From: Acanthococcus lagerstroemiae
Taxonomy: Eukaryota; Arthropoda; Insecta; Hemiptera; Eriococcidae
Length of the DNA: 64,000 bases
NCBI GenBank assembly: GCA_031841125.1
Contig: CM063106.1
Location: 14,198,001-14,262,000, forward strand
Reading direction: 5' to 3'
The notes beneath the pieces are model-generated. The model searched no databases, was not told the origin of the DNA, and saw nothing but the letters and a program-made list of their open reading frames with translations. A program made the translations under genes and the position numbers. The number at the start of each line of letters is the position of its first letter. Position 1 is the stretch's first letter. Shown here in pieces: positions 44,403 to 54,978 of this stretch.

Positions 44403-44510
44403 ATCCAATAAGTCCAATAAATCCAATAAAAATCCAATATTTAAAAAATGGTCCTATACGCTAAATGAATGTCCAATAATTTTAATATTGGTCCAATAAA
44501 AAAAGTGAAA
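44403..44510 (+). repeat. TCCAATAAAAG array 1
   Basis: TCCAATAAG, TCCAATAAA, TCCAATAAAAA, TCCAATATTT, TCCAATAATTTT and TCCAATAAAAA follow closely, spaced 9-11 nt in the first cluster. Each unit contains CCAAT. Confidence 0.7.
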
Positions 44511-44696
44511 AATAAAGAAAAAAGTGTAATAATGTTCTTAATGTTGGGGAAAACTTGACTGGATACATTATTTGACAAAGAGTCAGTTCTTGGAAAGAGC
44601 AAATTCTTTCATCGATTAAAAGAAATTATTAATAAGTCAATCAATTATAAAAATGTTCCATTGACGCGCCTTTTTTAGTTGTGATTAGACGTATGG

Positions 44697-44740
44697 AATG
44701 GTCCAATAAAAAGTCCAATAAAAGTCCAATACTTTCCATT
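44697..44740 (+). repeat. TCCAATAAAAG array 2
   Basis: GGTCCAATAAAAAGTCCAAT and two further TCCAATA units lie within 44 bases, the same unit as 200 bases upstream. Confidence 0.75.
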
Positions 44741-45519
44741 TTTGAATCTGATAGGTACCCTGATAGTTCATGTGTAGTAGAGATTCTTTAACAAATTTAC
44801 AGAGCAGGAGCATCAAAATTTAGATCCAAGACGATAGACCTCTTGTCCATGGCGAAAGCACTGATATCCAGGACTATGGACAAAACAGCTTAAGAATTTC
44901 CTTTTCCAGAGAATCTAGGAAAATCGTGCAATTATATGCGCCAATGACTAGAGGATATGGCACTTGGATCATGTTAAGGGATTAAAACTGTATCAGTATT
45001 ACCATTTGTTGTGCTAAGAAATGTATAAGGCATGTATTTATATTTTTGCACCAGTCAAAGATTGACTATACGAAAATGTATACTGAAAACGCTGGTAACA
45101 GAACTTTAAACCATTCCTTGTGGAAATGTGAAGTTACTAATAGCTAATTGAACTTCTCAACGTATTACTTTTAATCTTTCAGGATAATAATATCACTTCA
45201 TTAAAAAAAAAAAAAAACTTTCTAAACAAAAATTTAAAAAAATATAACAGGTTATGAGACTATATCGTAACATTCACGACGATGGACACCTTCCTATGCT
45301 TTTTTTATTCAAAACATAGCAATCTCCTGTCTGATGAATTGTTTGTATTGGTGGAATTTGTTACGAACGTTATTGTGTAACCCAAAATAACCTCCACCCC
45401 TTCACCCTCCAAAAAAGATATTAAATGAAAAAATTATTCATATATCCACAAACCTAAAACACCGCTCTTATTTATGATTCATGGACAGTTCAATGTTCAA
45501 GCCCTAATAATGACTTTCC
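44741..45519. other. Noncoding stretch, nothing recognised
   Basis: AT-rich, with an A run at 45204-45218. No motif or gene. Confidence 0.45.
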
Positions 45520-45870
45520 ACAACACCTCCAGACTTCATTAAGACTCTTCAAAACTTGATCAAAAGTAATACAGATTCGTTTATACTTTTTTAACGCAAG
45601 TAGATGCTCTTTGTGGCTTTTCCAAGCTTTTTAAAGATTCATTCAGACTGTTCAAGACTCGTTTAAGACCCTTCTATGTGACTTTCCCAGACTTGATAAA
45701 GATACTTCCAAACTTCACAATGACTTTGTAAAAGTGCTTACAAAATCTTTAAGGCTTTAAAACTTGTAAAAACTTGTTAAAGAATCTGTAAGGCTTTCTC
45801 TTAGACTGTTCTAATACTTGCTATGACACTTCAAAACTCGTTCTTAACTCTCGAAACAATTTTATTTTTG
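45520..45870 (+). repeat. Long degenerate 10-11-nt array (AAGACTCNTTN type)
   Basis: AGACTTCATTA, AGACTCTTCAA, AACTTGATCAA; later AGATTCATTC, AGACTGTTCA, AGACTCGTTTA, AGACCCTTCT; later AACTTGTAAAAACTTGTTAA. One of the longest and most regular arrays of the family. Confidence 0.65.
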
Positions 45871-46684
45871 TTTAGGATTCCTATAGAGATCTTGGAAGAT
45901 TCTAGTATGCACTGGCTTTTTGCAGGCTGGTGCGAAGAACAGGTTCCTAGGGGATGTTCACGCGAAAAATCTCGACTACATATCTACAAATTTCAGTAAA
46001 CAAAAGAAAAGATAACCTAGTCTTATTTACTTTTCCGACTGAGCCCCAGAATTTCCCCGCTTCTCCGAACTTTTGATAAATAACGACTGAAATGTTGCGA
46101 AACTTCTTACGACAAGCTAGGAAAAGAAAATTCAACTGTTACTTTATTTTCCCAACTGAGTACCAAAATTTCCAGACTGAAAGTTGAAATTTCCCAAATG
46201 TTGGGTGTCACAACTGTCACATCCCTACACTCCCTTGCAGACCATGACTTCTTAAGACTCGGTAAGACCTCTTAATTTTTGAAGCGTTTTCAATTTCAAT
46301 TTTTCTTATTGGGAGGGGCAATTGCGTTGCCGAACTTGAGACATAGGCCAGTCAGCAAATATTTTAACGAACTCGCCATTTTTAAAATCAGAAAAAGGTT
46401 ATACTGATTTCATATCATCCGCCTTCCCCTTCCAACCAAAGAATATCAGACAGTTTTGCTGGGAGCCCCTGGTGTGCAAAAAAGATCACGTGATTTTGAT
46501 AGTCAGAAGACAATTTTTGTAGAAGCCCTATGTGCAAAAGAAATAGCACGGTTTTGGCAGGGGCATCTAATTAAAAATATCAGACTATCCAGAAAAAAAA
46601 AAAAAATGTTATTTTGCTGGGGGTCCGTTGTATGCTGTGCAAAAAGATCGCTCAGTGTTGGTAGAGGTTTCCCAGAAAAATATT
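45871..46684. other. Noncoding stretch, nothing recognised
   Basis: Two internal near-repeats (GGAGCCCCTGGTGTGCAAAA, GAAGCCCTATGTGCAAAAGA and a third GGTCCGTTGTATGCTGTGCA) occur between 46460 and 46650 at about 75-100 nt spacing, a small degenerate tandem repeat. No gene. Confidence 0.4.
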
Positions 46685-46935
46685 AGCGTATGTTAATCAG
46701 GACTCATATAAACTTTAGTACTCTTCTAGACTTGATCCTATTTTTTTAATCTCTTTAGGGCGTGTTAAGATTTGCAAACTTGTTTAAGCCTTTAGTAAGA
46801 CTAATAAAATTTGTTTACAACTCGTCATGATTCTTCAAGCCTGATAACGACTTCCGAAACATCTTCATACTTGTTCAGGATTCCTTGAGACTTTAAAAAC
46901 TCCAGCAGACACGTTGGAGACTCGTTAAAACGGTG
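46685..46935 (+). repeat. Degenerate 10-11-nt array
   Basis: Units such as GGACTCATATAA, GTACTCTTCTA, GACTTGATCC, AACTTGTTTAAGCC, AGACTAATAAA, GACTCGTTAAAACG with about 10-12 nt spacing. Confidence 0.55.
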
Positions 46936-46979
46936 CCATGTTTGAAGCGTTTTCAGTTTCAATTGTCTTCCCCGGGCGG

Positions 46980-47260
46980 AGTCGGGGGGGGGTCTCAGTT
47001 TTCTCGACCGTGGATCTGCGCTTAACTCCAGTAAAATTAGTGGTATCGAGTTTTTTGGAACTGTTCTTGAGTGTTTTGGCTGTTTTCCTGTTTTTCTGTT
47101 GTGGACGGTTAGTCCTTTTGGTGCTGTTCATAAGTTCTGCGATGGTTGTCCGGCTATCGATCACTTTGGTGCCTCGTTCACCAATTTTGATATGTTTGTC
47201 AGTTTCAGCCTGTTAGTCACGTTTGGGCTGTTTAACAGTCAGTTGTTTTTCGAGTTTCTT
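46980..47260 (+). repeat. T/G-biased degenerate minisatellite, second array
   Basis: GTTTTGGCT, GTTTTCCT, GTTTTTCT, GTTGTGGACG and similar units recur at roughly 9-11 nt, like 1860-2690. Open frames here (to 92 codons) are Phe/Leu/Val-rich by composition. Confidence 0.45.
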
Positions 47261-47261
47261 T

Positions 47262-47475
47262 TCTCATTTTACTCTCAACCCAAGCCCTGGAATCCGCCCT
47301 TTCGTGCATTACCTCAGAGACGTCGGAGAGGCTGTTAGGGCTGTCTTAGCCCTCTTCTCTTCTTGCCGAAAAACCGACCTAGGTTGAAATGTAGCGATTT
47401 GCTACGTGGGCTCGAACCCGGGACCTCCGGATTCCGAGACCAGCGCTCTATCCATTCGGTCAACCAGACCTCTAT
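47262..47475 (-). mobile_element. tRNA-derived SINE, copy 2
   Basis: Read minus: AGAGGTCTGGTTGACCGAAT, then GGATAGAGCGCTGG (A-box region), a B box CCCGGGTTCGAGCCCACG, and the body GAAGAGAAGAGGGCTAAGAC, ending CTTGGGTTGAGAGT. Its B box is closer to the tRNA consensus than copy 1. TTGTTTTTCGAGTTT on the left and TTGTTTTAGTTTA on the right may be a decayed target duplication. Confidence 0.85.
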
Positions 47476-48979
47476 TGTTTTAGTTTAAAGAATTAGAAAA
47501 ATTGACGTATCTTTGAATACGAATATTAAGAAAAATAGAATTTCATCCTTGCTAATACCTCTCTCGCCCTTTCAGACTCCACTAGAATTCAGTTTTGGAC
47601 TGCTTGTTAGCCTTTGACTCTTATTCATTTTCAACTGATATCAGCTTGGACCTGTTTGCCGTGCTTGACTCTTTGTCTGTTTTGAACTATTGATCTTAAA
47701 TCCAAAGGTAAAGCGCTCTGAGGGAAATAATTCCCTCCAGAGGGCTGTAGCGCAAAATTAGTTTTTAGCCGGACGTGTGCTTTGAACTCGGACTAAAGTA
47801 GTGTAAGAATTCCAACTTTTAGTTCTCGTGCCCTCGGACCTAACCCGCAAACAATTCACATTCACATCGTGTAAAATACACAATACATACAAGTATTTCT
47901 CGGTACACGTGCATTAGTGTCGTATTGAGGGCGAAAGTTTGAAAAACGAATTATACGAGGAACGGCTCCGTCTTGGCGGCGACGACACGATCGATGAGAG
48001 GAAATGAGAAAATTTTCCTTATTCACATTTCATAAACATAGGAGAAAATTTGTTCGGCGACGCGTAAATGCTGAGATTGGTTGTTAGAAATTTAATTTGT
48101 TTCTTCGTGATATGACGGGTACCGACGAGACAGGACATTTGACGTGGATGATGCAGTTGATTGGGTTCAAAGACACGAAGCCACGAAGGTATTCCTTCGA
48201 CTGAAAAATAATAAGAGGGCAATGTACTCCCAAACTTCCATATTAGGGTCTTATCACATCATCCCTTTTGAATTTTGAAATTTGCGAGCGTTATACGACT
48301 CTTTCAACGTCTCATTATTTCACGAAAATTAATGACCAAGTATCTATACTGGACCGTTCTACGAGTACAGTAGTTTGAATAAATTATGCTATTATCTTCA
48401 TGCTAAGTGAATAAATCTTATCGGCGAGTTTTTCATTAAGATATTTAATAAAACATACGTCTTGATTAATCGTGTCTAGATTCATAGGGATAGAGAGGAG
48501 AGAATATTCCTCATCATCAATGGCGTCAGAAGTCAGAGGGTTTTCGGTTTCCTTTGTAGGGAGGTAAAAATTGAAATTCCAGCTTCAAAAGTTCTTAACA
48601 GCGAGAGTCAACAAGAAAAAAATATGGGTCTGATTTAATGGCCCGACAAAACAAAGGGATACATCGACAGGAACAATGCAAATACGACAATTTAATGGGT
48701 CCAACGACAATTTCCGCAGTAAACAATAAAAAAATGAATGCCCGATAAAAAAATAAGTGGAGAGACGTAAAAAATGAATTAAACTATACGAAATATGATG
48801 CACGACAATCATGTACAATGCAGTGTTGAAAATTAATTACCACAGTAACCTGGGTGGCGACAAATTAAATGTTATCAGCGAATTTTTGTGTGGACGTCAA
48901 GTTAAGTGAAAACTATAAATAAATGAAAAACTAAATAAGTAAAAAATGATAATATTGTACATATCAGACACCTGTAGAT
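47476..48979. other. Noncoding stretch, nothing recognised
   Basis: Starts with more T/G-biased units (to about 47720). 47930-48000 is CpG-richer. Short frames only, none recognised. Confidence 0.4.
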
Positions 48980-49315
48980 CCTTAAAGCCGGAGAGAATGG
49001 GGAAAATGACTCCAGGAACGGATTCAGCGACCGCAGAAACCATACTATTGACTTACAGAACTTAGAAATTGGGGACACTGGAGTAATTGGAGATTTACCC
49101 CAAGTGAAACTTGAAGGGTTGAGGGGCGAGAAGGAAAAAAAACTGAAATGGATTTAGTGACGTAAAAAATTCTACTAGCGATGTAAAGAACTTGAAAATT
49201 GAGGAAAATTGGAGTAACTGAAAATTAGTCCCAAGGGAAGCCTGAATGGAGAGGTGGGAGAGAATAACCCTTGAAATGAAGTCAGCGACCCTTAAAACTT
49301 AATTTGGAGTAGAAA
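48980..49315 (+). repeat. Array of the 125-130 bp TTCAGCGACC unit
   Basis: GGATTCAGCGACCGCAGAAA, GGATTTAGTGACGTAAAAAA and AAGTCAGCGACCCTTAAAAC are spaced about 130 bases apart and separated by similar blocks (AATTGGAG, GGTGGGAG/GGGGCGAG). Confidence 0.6.
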
Positions 49316-49317
49316 AT

Positions 49318-49402
49318 AATTGAAGCACTACGTGGAGGAAGGGCCTTCGATCAATGCATTTCTTATGAGACGAAGGCCCTTCTTCCACGTAGCCTTCAAT
49401 TT
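49318..49402. repeat. Near-perfect hairpin, about 31-bp stem, 21-nt loop
   Basis: Arms CTACGTGGAGGAAGGGCCTTCG (49328-49349) and its complement (49371-49392) differ at one position. The pairing extends outward through AATTGAAG / CTTCAATT with one bulge. Size and loop fit a microRNA-precursor-like fold, but a palindromic MITE is equally possible. Confidence 0.85.
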
Positions 49403-49896
49403 TTAAGCTCATATCGGGATACACAGAACGACTAAGGCTCAAATTCCGTAAATCAGTGTTAATTCTCACGGGTTAACCTCTTCCAATTTTGCTTAAACTT
49501 CACAGATTTTTTTTAATAAGGTGCCTGCGGCTATAAACGCCATGTGGGTAATAAAGCCATATTGCTCAAACACATATTATTGTGATTATCGAGTGTCTCA
49601 TGCACACTTGACCTAAGTGACATTTTGACGAAAATGAGTTTAATACATACCTATTCTTATAGATCTCGATGCCCTCTATCGGGCTACACTCCCAAATGAT
49701 GAATTACTTCCTTTTTTAGCCCGCTAGATGGCGTAAACCATTTGAGCCTTGTATATAACACAACATTATTTATAATTTTCAAATCGCTCTCTTGAAAAAA
49801 ACCGTTTTTGTCACTTGTGAGACACACGTTATGTTCTTCTACAAGTCAACGCGTTTTGTTTGAATGCTCCATTTTTTTAATTTTTTTTATCACAAA

Positions 49897-50215
49897 ATGT
49901 ATATTCAAGATCTTATTGAAAACCCGTTTTCGCGATTTACTCTTGATGAACAATTCGAAATTATTAATGGTGGTAAGCCTAAACCAGCATTACCATTTTT
50001 AAAAACTGGGCAAAAGAAAGGTGGTTCGATTGTTACAAGACATTTTCACGTATCGCAATATGAATACATTTTGTGGTTAACCCATTGCGAAGATGGTGGA
50101 AAACTGTTTTGTTAGCCATGTCTATTGTTCGTTACAGAAAAGGATACATGCATATGGAATGACGCTATACACAGGGATACAACGACTTGAATAATTTGAT
50201 CGATGCCCTTTTGTA
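49897..50215 (+). mobile_element. hAT transposase N-terminal relic (TTF-type zinc finger)
   Basis: From the ATG at 49897 the frame reads MYIQDLIENPFSRFTLDEQF, then RHFHVSQYEYILWLTHCEDG and KLFC, then a TAG stop (50113-50115) followed in frame by PCLLFVTEKDTCIWND and, after a frameshift, GYNDLNNLID. This is the TTF-type finger of hAT transposases related to ZMYM1 (RHF..S.Y....WL..C....KLFC.PCLLF....W...G..DLNNL). The stop replaces the residue between the Cys pair (FC.PCLLF), often Trp, which TGG to TAG would explain. A fragment only; no DDE core follows. Confidence 0.75.
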
Positions 50216-50267
50216 TGTAGTAGCATGTTTCATACTTTTATTCTGAGTTTTACTTTACCTCTATGCT

Positions 50268-50628
50268 CAGGGACATACCAATTGGGGGGGGGGGGCTTAC
50301 ACCCCCATTGGAATTTTTCATTCAGCAGTTGAGAAACTTTACCATTTCAATCAAGCGGAGTTGGGAAAGTCCAACACGTCAAAAAGGGCTTTTTTTGCTT
50401 TAATACTTGGGAATTGAATTAAGAAGTTGGAAAATTCCAATAAGGCAAAGGTTATTTTTTGGGTTTGATATTTCGGAATTTTGAGTTGTCAGTTGAAAAA
50501 ATCCAATGAGTTAATTTTTATTTTTCTTTGTTTTGCTTTGATACTTGGGAATTTTGAGTTGAGTCAGTTGGGACTTTTACAATTTTTGCCCCCCCCCCCT
50601 ACAGGAAAAACTCCTTGGTACATCCCTG
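50268..50628 (+). mobile_element. hAT-like MITE, CAGGGACGTACC family, copy 4
   Basis: Begins CAGGGACATACC and ends GGTACATCCCTG. The interior has GCAGTTGAGAAACTTTACCA and about three 80-90 bp tandem units containing TACTTGGGAATT and AGTTG(A)AAAAATCCAA. Flanks TCTATGCT / TCTACATT share five of eight positions. Confidence 0.8.
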
Positions 50629-52006
50629 TCTACATTTATCGTTTACCTTCTAGAAAAACTCACCGCACGCCACTGCTCTTGAAACCCCCACTGGAAAAAT
50701 AAAATAATTTTGAAGCTCATATAAGAATGCTTCCCTAGCGACTCAAGCTCAAATCTACAAAATCAATGTTAATTTCCGTAAGAAATTTTTCCCATCAAAG
50801 GCTACACGAACCCGGACCCAATGAATGGCTAACAGGGTATCATCAATTTTTAATTTTGTACATTAAATGTTCGGTCGTTCTTTTTTTGCATATACGTGCG
50901 GAAATACTTTGTCGTTTAACTTTATTTCTTACACGGGTAACACTTTTTTACCGTGCATGTGTTTTAACTTTTTAACTGTAGTGTATTACATACTTCGATT
51001 GTGCATTTCTTTTTTCGGTCGTTCTTCATTTCTTTCCCCGTTAGACCCCCTAAAAATTTGTCGTGATTTCCTCTTTTTTGTTGTGCCGATAAATGCATCC
51101 CATTTGTAATTTGTTCAGCATCATTTTTATTATTAGAACAGAGTAGGTGAACGAAATACCACATCATAATGAAATGAAGTCATTTCTGATGATGAACAGA
51201 ACACAAAACTGAAAAATATTATCACTTCTCACAATTTTAACTCCATAATAAATGAAGAACAAGATGTACGTATATTTATGTAAAAAAGGACCTCCGTTCC
51301 ATGAGAAATATATCGAGCGGAAGCCCTTCTTACTTGCCTTCTTATAGATAACTCCTCAACTGAAGCACTTCCAGTTGCATCAATGTTTTCAACTCGCATG
51401 ATGTATATTTTAATTTTTAGCTAATAAAAAATTGAACTGCAGAAATGTATCGCACGTCGGATATAAGTATTCGATTGAAGGTACTTTTCTCTTGAATCAG
51501 TCAAATTTTCAAAATATTTTCAATAATTAGGAGACATGTGTCTTTAGGTATGTTGTTTTTTTATGATACGATCAAAAGAGTATAAATTGAAGTTTCAGTG
51601 GAAAAGCCTACTCTTTTTTTATTGTTCTAGAAAAGTACAGAACTCTGGAAAAGCGTATGTCTGACCAGCCTGGAAATTTTTGTTTGCTCCCTATTACAAA
51701 AGGCTGAATAAGACCTCTGTCTTACCGGGAAGAAATTGATCTACATTTCGATCGCCACTCTAATTTCTCTCAAATCTAACTAATTATATCCTACGAAGGC
51801 AACTAATTTTTACGTCCTGATTTTTCATTGCCGAGTGTATTTCGAATATTTACGCGACAGGCTCCAATTAGTATTCGAACTGGAAGCGAGCCGGGTCGTT
51901 TGTATCCCATCTCGTAATTCGTAACCTTGAACTCAAACCCGTTGCATAATTCCCGCGGCTGGTTAATTTCTAATTTATTTTAATCTTTCTCCGTTTGCGT
52001 TCGCAG
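50629..52006. other. Probable intron or intergenic DNA
   Basis: No recognised elements. The last part (51950-52006) carries a branch-like TTCTAAT, a T-rich tract and the acceptor TTCGCAG used by the exon at 52007. Confidence 0.45.
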
Positions 52007-52591
52007 GCACCCGAGAGAGACGTCAAAGTGATTCGAGACGACGATCTCACGTCCGAGGAGGTTTGGGACGCGTTCGCCGACAACGAGCGACTGGAGGAGT
52101 TCAGTCGCGAAAAACACTTGAGCAAGGCGAAGAAGGTGAAGAATTATTTGAAAAAATGCAAAACCACGGCCAACAGTTTCATTCAAAGTCGCAACGAGCA
52201 GAACGCCGACCTGCCGCAGCCGCAGCCGAATTTTAAGCAGCGGAACGCAGTCGAAGAGTCGATGCCGCATACTTCGTGGTACGTCACCGACGAATTTTAT
52301 CTGGACGAGGAGCCGCGAAGTCACGTGACCGTCGTACAGATGACGGACGCGGCCGAAAAGAGCGTACAGGCCCTCGAGTACGACGGCGTGGCCGCGGTCA
52401 ATTTGACGAATGTGCTGGACGCGGCCGCCGTCGCCGTCGTTGACCGGAATGCGGACGACCAGCGTAATAACAATGTGGACTGCGGCGGTGCGGAAGGATG
52501 CGGTGACGGCGAAGCCGATACGGCGAATACGCTAGAAAATTTTATGAGGCATTTTTCGCTCGAACAGGAAAGACCGGAGGAACAGACGCAC
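52007..52591 (+). CDS. Internal exon of an unrecognised host gene, 195 codons
   Basis: Acceptor TTTGCGTTCGCAG|G (exon starts 52007) and donor CGCAC|GTAAGT (exon ends 52591) enclose exactly 195 open codons, phase 0 on both sides. GC- and CpG-rich against AT-rich flanks. The N-terminal 65 residues look globular and helical: DDDLTSEEVWDAFADNERLE, then KHLSKAKKVKNYLKKCK. Next come a Pro/Gln linker, HTSWYVTDEFYLDEEPRSHV, an Ala/Val-rich stretch and an acidic, Asn- and Gly-rich low-complexity part with ENFMRHFSLEQE at the end. No initiator Met precedes it in frame. The composition suggests an intracellular scaffold or signalling protein, but I do not recognise the family. Opposite-strand frames are shadows. 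Confidence 0.75.
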
Positions 52592-53089
52592 GTAAGTACA
52601 TAATCGTGGCACGGTTTCATTTTCATTCACGAGCACACATGAGTTGTCTGATCGTGGGAATGAGAATTGGTTGTTCTGTTTGCTGGCACAATAATGAAAA
52701 CCAAAGTGAAAAACTTGAGGGTGCGTTGATTCTAGTTCAGGCAAATGAGAAAAAATATGAATAATTTTCGCAAGCAATGGTTTTCTCGCGGAAAATTGTT
52801 AAGAATTACCCCTTGACTCACATACTAAAATTTCCCTCCTTCACCGGTAGTGCTAATTTCTTTAGGGAGAGTCAAAACCTTCCCAAAAAGATGTTTTTGC
52901 AAAATATCTAAAACTGTCCAATTTACAGAAAGAAGCTTGAAGTAAAAATCGTTCCTCGTGAAATTATACGTAAATAAGAAGTGTTCTTATTAATTTTTCC
53001 CCAACTGGTCCACAAATGTCCCGAACAGAAGGGGTCAAAATGACCCTTGCTACTTTCTTTCCTTCTAGCCAGTTAATTCCGACTAAAGC
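52592..53089. other. Intron downstream of the exon
   Basis: Begins with the donor GTAAGTACAT. No recognised content before the retrotransposon relic. Confidence 0.5.
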
Positions 53090-54480
53090 TTGTCTGACCT
53101 CTCAACGCATGTGTGTGTGTTGATACATGAGATTAGTTCAGTCTTGGATGTGATCTTCCTTTCACATATGGCATATTTGTGTTGGGTTGGTTCAGGGTTT
53201 GATTGGCATCGAGGAATGTGGTATTCATTTCCTTTATAGTCATGAACCCTCTTTCTCCAGGCTTTCCGATCATTGACCTGACTTGCCAGCTAGATGTTAG
53301 ATTTGCTTTCTTTAGCAGCGCCTTGCTCACCTGGACTCTTTTCTCCATGAGCAAGTTCTCCAAAGAGAGCAACCTGAAGGAGCTCGGTATCATCCATACG
53401 GCAGACCAACCCATCTGAGCTGATTCCTTTCAGTGATAACTTCAACTGGCTGAAGTTTGGCACGTCTCAAAACTTCTTTATTCGAAATGAAATTGTTCCA
53501 TCTTACTCTCAATATCCTTCTGAGTTGCCACTGGTAGGTCTTCTCTAGCTGCTTAATTTATTTTCGATACAGAGTCCACGTTTTACTAACATAGAGAGGA
53601 GTTGGAATAAAAACAGCTCTGTATACTGCAATCTTGTCCGAGATGGATATGTCATGATTATGAAAGACTCTTTGTCCCAATCTGTAGATAGCTCCTAATG
53701 CGGCATGGATTCTTCTCTGAATTTCAATATCCATGTCTAGCTAATTTGCTATAGTGTTACCTAGGTAGCAGAACGAGGATGCATTTCTAAGGTGTTTTGG
53801 TCAACTGCAAATTATAGAATCGTGGTTTTGCTAGCATTTACTTTCATCCCAGCTGCAGCATAGGCATCGTTGAAGCACGTGATGGTTTCCTGAAGTTATT
53901 CTCGGGAGGTTACAACTAATGATCAGTATACTGAAACTCTAAGATGCATGTTCTCTTACATTTGGAGGTTGCCTGTAAGCCTCGCAAGTCAAATATACCT
54001 CCATAACGCCTCGATCTGATACACACTTTTCTGGTTTTTAGTTTTGCATCAGCTAGGTGCAGCACTGCATTTGCGAATCTTATTGATTGTCTTGGGACTA
54101 ATACGCATCCTTGCCGGACTCTGTAACTTGTTTGAAAAGGGGAGCTGGGACCTTGACCTAGTACAACTCTCGCTGTGTTGTCAGTATGTAGATCCTTAAT
54201 TACCTGCAACATCCTCTGAGGGCAGCCAAACTTCTCCTACCCACTCCGTAAGATGTTTTTCTCTACAGTACCGAATGCTTTTTCCAAGTCTACTACGAGT
54301 GCGATAAAGTCAACAATCTAAGAGAGACGGTTATTGAGTATTTTGGCTATCAGTTTTCCAGCAGTAACTAAAAATGAGATACCACGATAGTTCCCAGAAG
54401 GAGTCAAAATGGCTCTTCGTACTACCAGAGAGAAAATGTATTTTTGACACATTTACAGTGTCACCCAGTTTTGTGACCAG
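53090..54480 (-). mobile_element. Non-LTR retrotransposon relic with RT motifs
   Basis: Reading minus from 54480: a G-SFL-like RT start, VDLEKAFGTVEKNIL-like motif A (around 54260-54300, broken), then VIKDLHTDNTARVVLGQG and SYRVRQGCVL (motif B). Further on are LGQRVFHNHDISISDKIAVY, PTPLYVSKTWTLY and EKTYQWQLRRILRVRWNNFI with NKEVLRRAKL, the usual C-terminal part, to about 53100. The catalytic ADD box is not preserved. Many frameshifts; it lies in the intron after the 52007 exon, antisense to it. Confidence 0.8.
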
Positions 54481-54639
54481 TAACACTGCTAATTACTGTC
54501 AAACCCATTTCTCAATATCTCCACCTATTGATTCCTGAAATTTTTTTCTTTCCTTCTTCCCCATCTTTAGATACCATTATTTTGAAAATTGTACTTAGTT
54601 TTTTTTGTGTTTCATCTCTTCATTTGAGTTCCAAAAGAT

Positions 54640-54915
54640 CAATTAGAGAAAATGGAATATCAACTGGGGTTTCGAGGTCACTGAATTTAATTGTATTCAA
54701 ATTGCGGCATGGGAAGAGGAGAGGAGGGGAGGAAAAATTTGACAAAAAGTATCTGTATCATTTTGTAGGTTTCCAAGGTCGTGGAAACTCGTTTTTGTTG
54801 TAAATTTCATCCAAATATGAAAATTGTAGCACCTGGGGGAGAGGGCGAGGATAGAATTTTACAAAAATAATATGGGTATCATTTTGTTAGTTTTATGGTC
54901 GCTGAACTCGTTTTT
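54640..54915 (+). repeat. Array of the 125-130 bp GGTCGCTGAACTCG unit
   Basis: TTTCGAGGTCACTGAATTTAA, TTTCCAAGGTCGTGGAAACTCG and TTTATGGTCGCTGAACTCG, each preceded by GGGTATCATTTTGT-like sequence and separated by GGGAGAGG-rich blocks, spaced 110-130 bases. Confidence 0.65.
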
Positions 54916-54978
54916 TTCACTCGGCCTATGAAAATACCCTGTGAGAGAAGAGGAGAGGAGCAAGTTACGTACTGGCTA

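Noticed and set aside
47262..47475. A functional tRNA gene (B box GGGTTCGAGCCC)
   Set aside because: No 3' acceptor half, the body continues as a SINE shared with 10912-11125, and the A-box region does not complete a cloverleaf.
26397..52591. Splicing the RFKV exon directly to the 52007 exon
   Set aside because: The donor at 26551 is phase 1 and the 52007 acceptor is phase 0, so the frame would break. Another exon between them would be needed.
52321..52626. Minus-strand ORFs over the 52007 exon
   Set aside because: Shadow of the splice-bounded plus exon; serine- and proline-rich by codon complementarity only.
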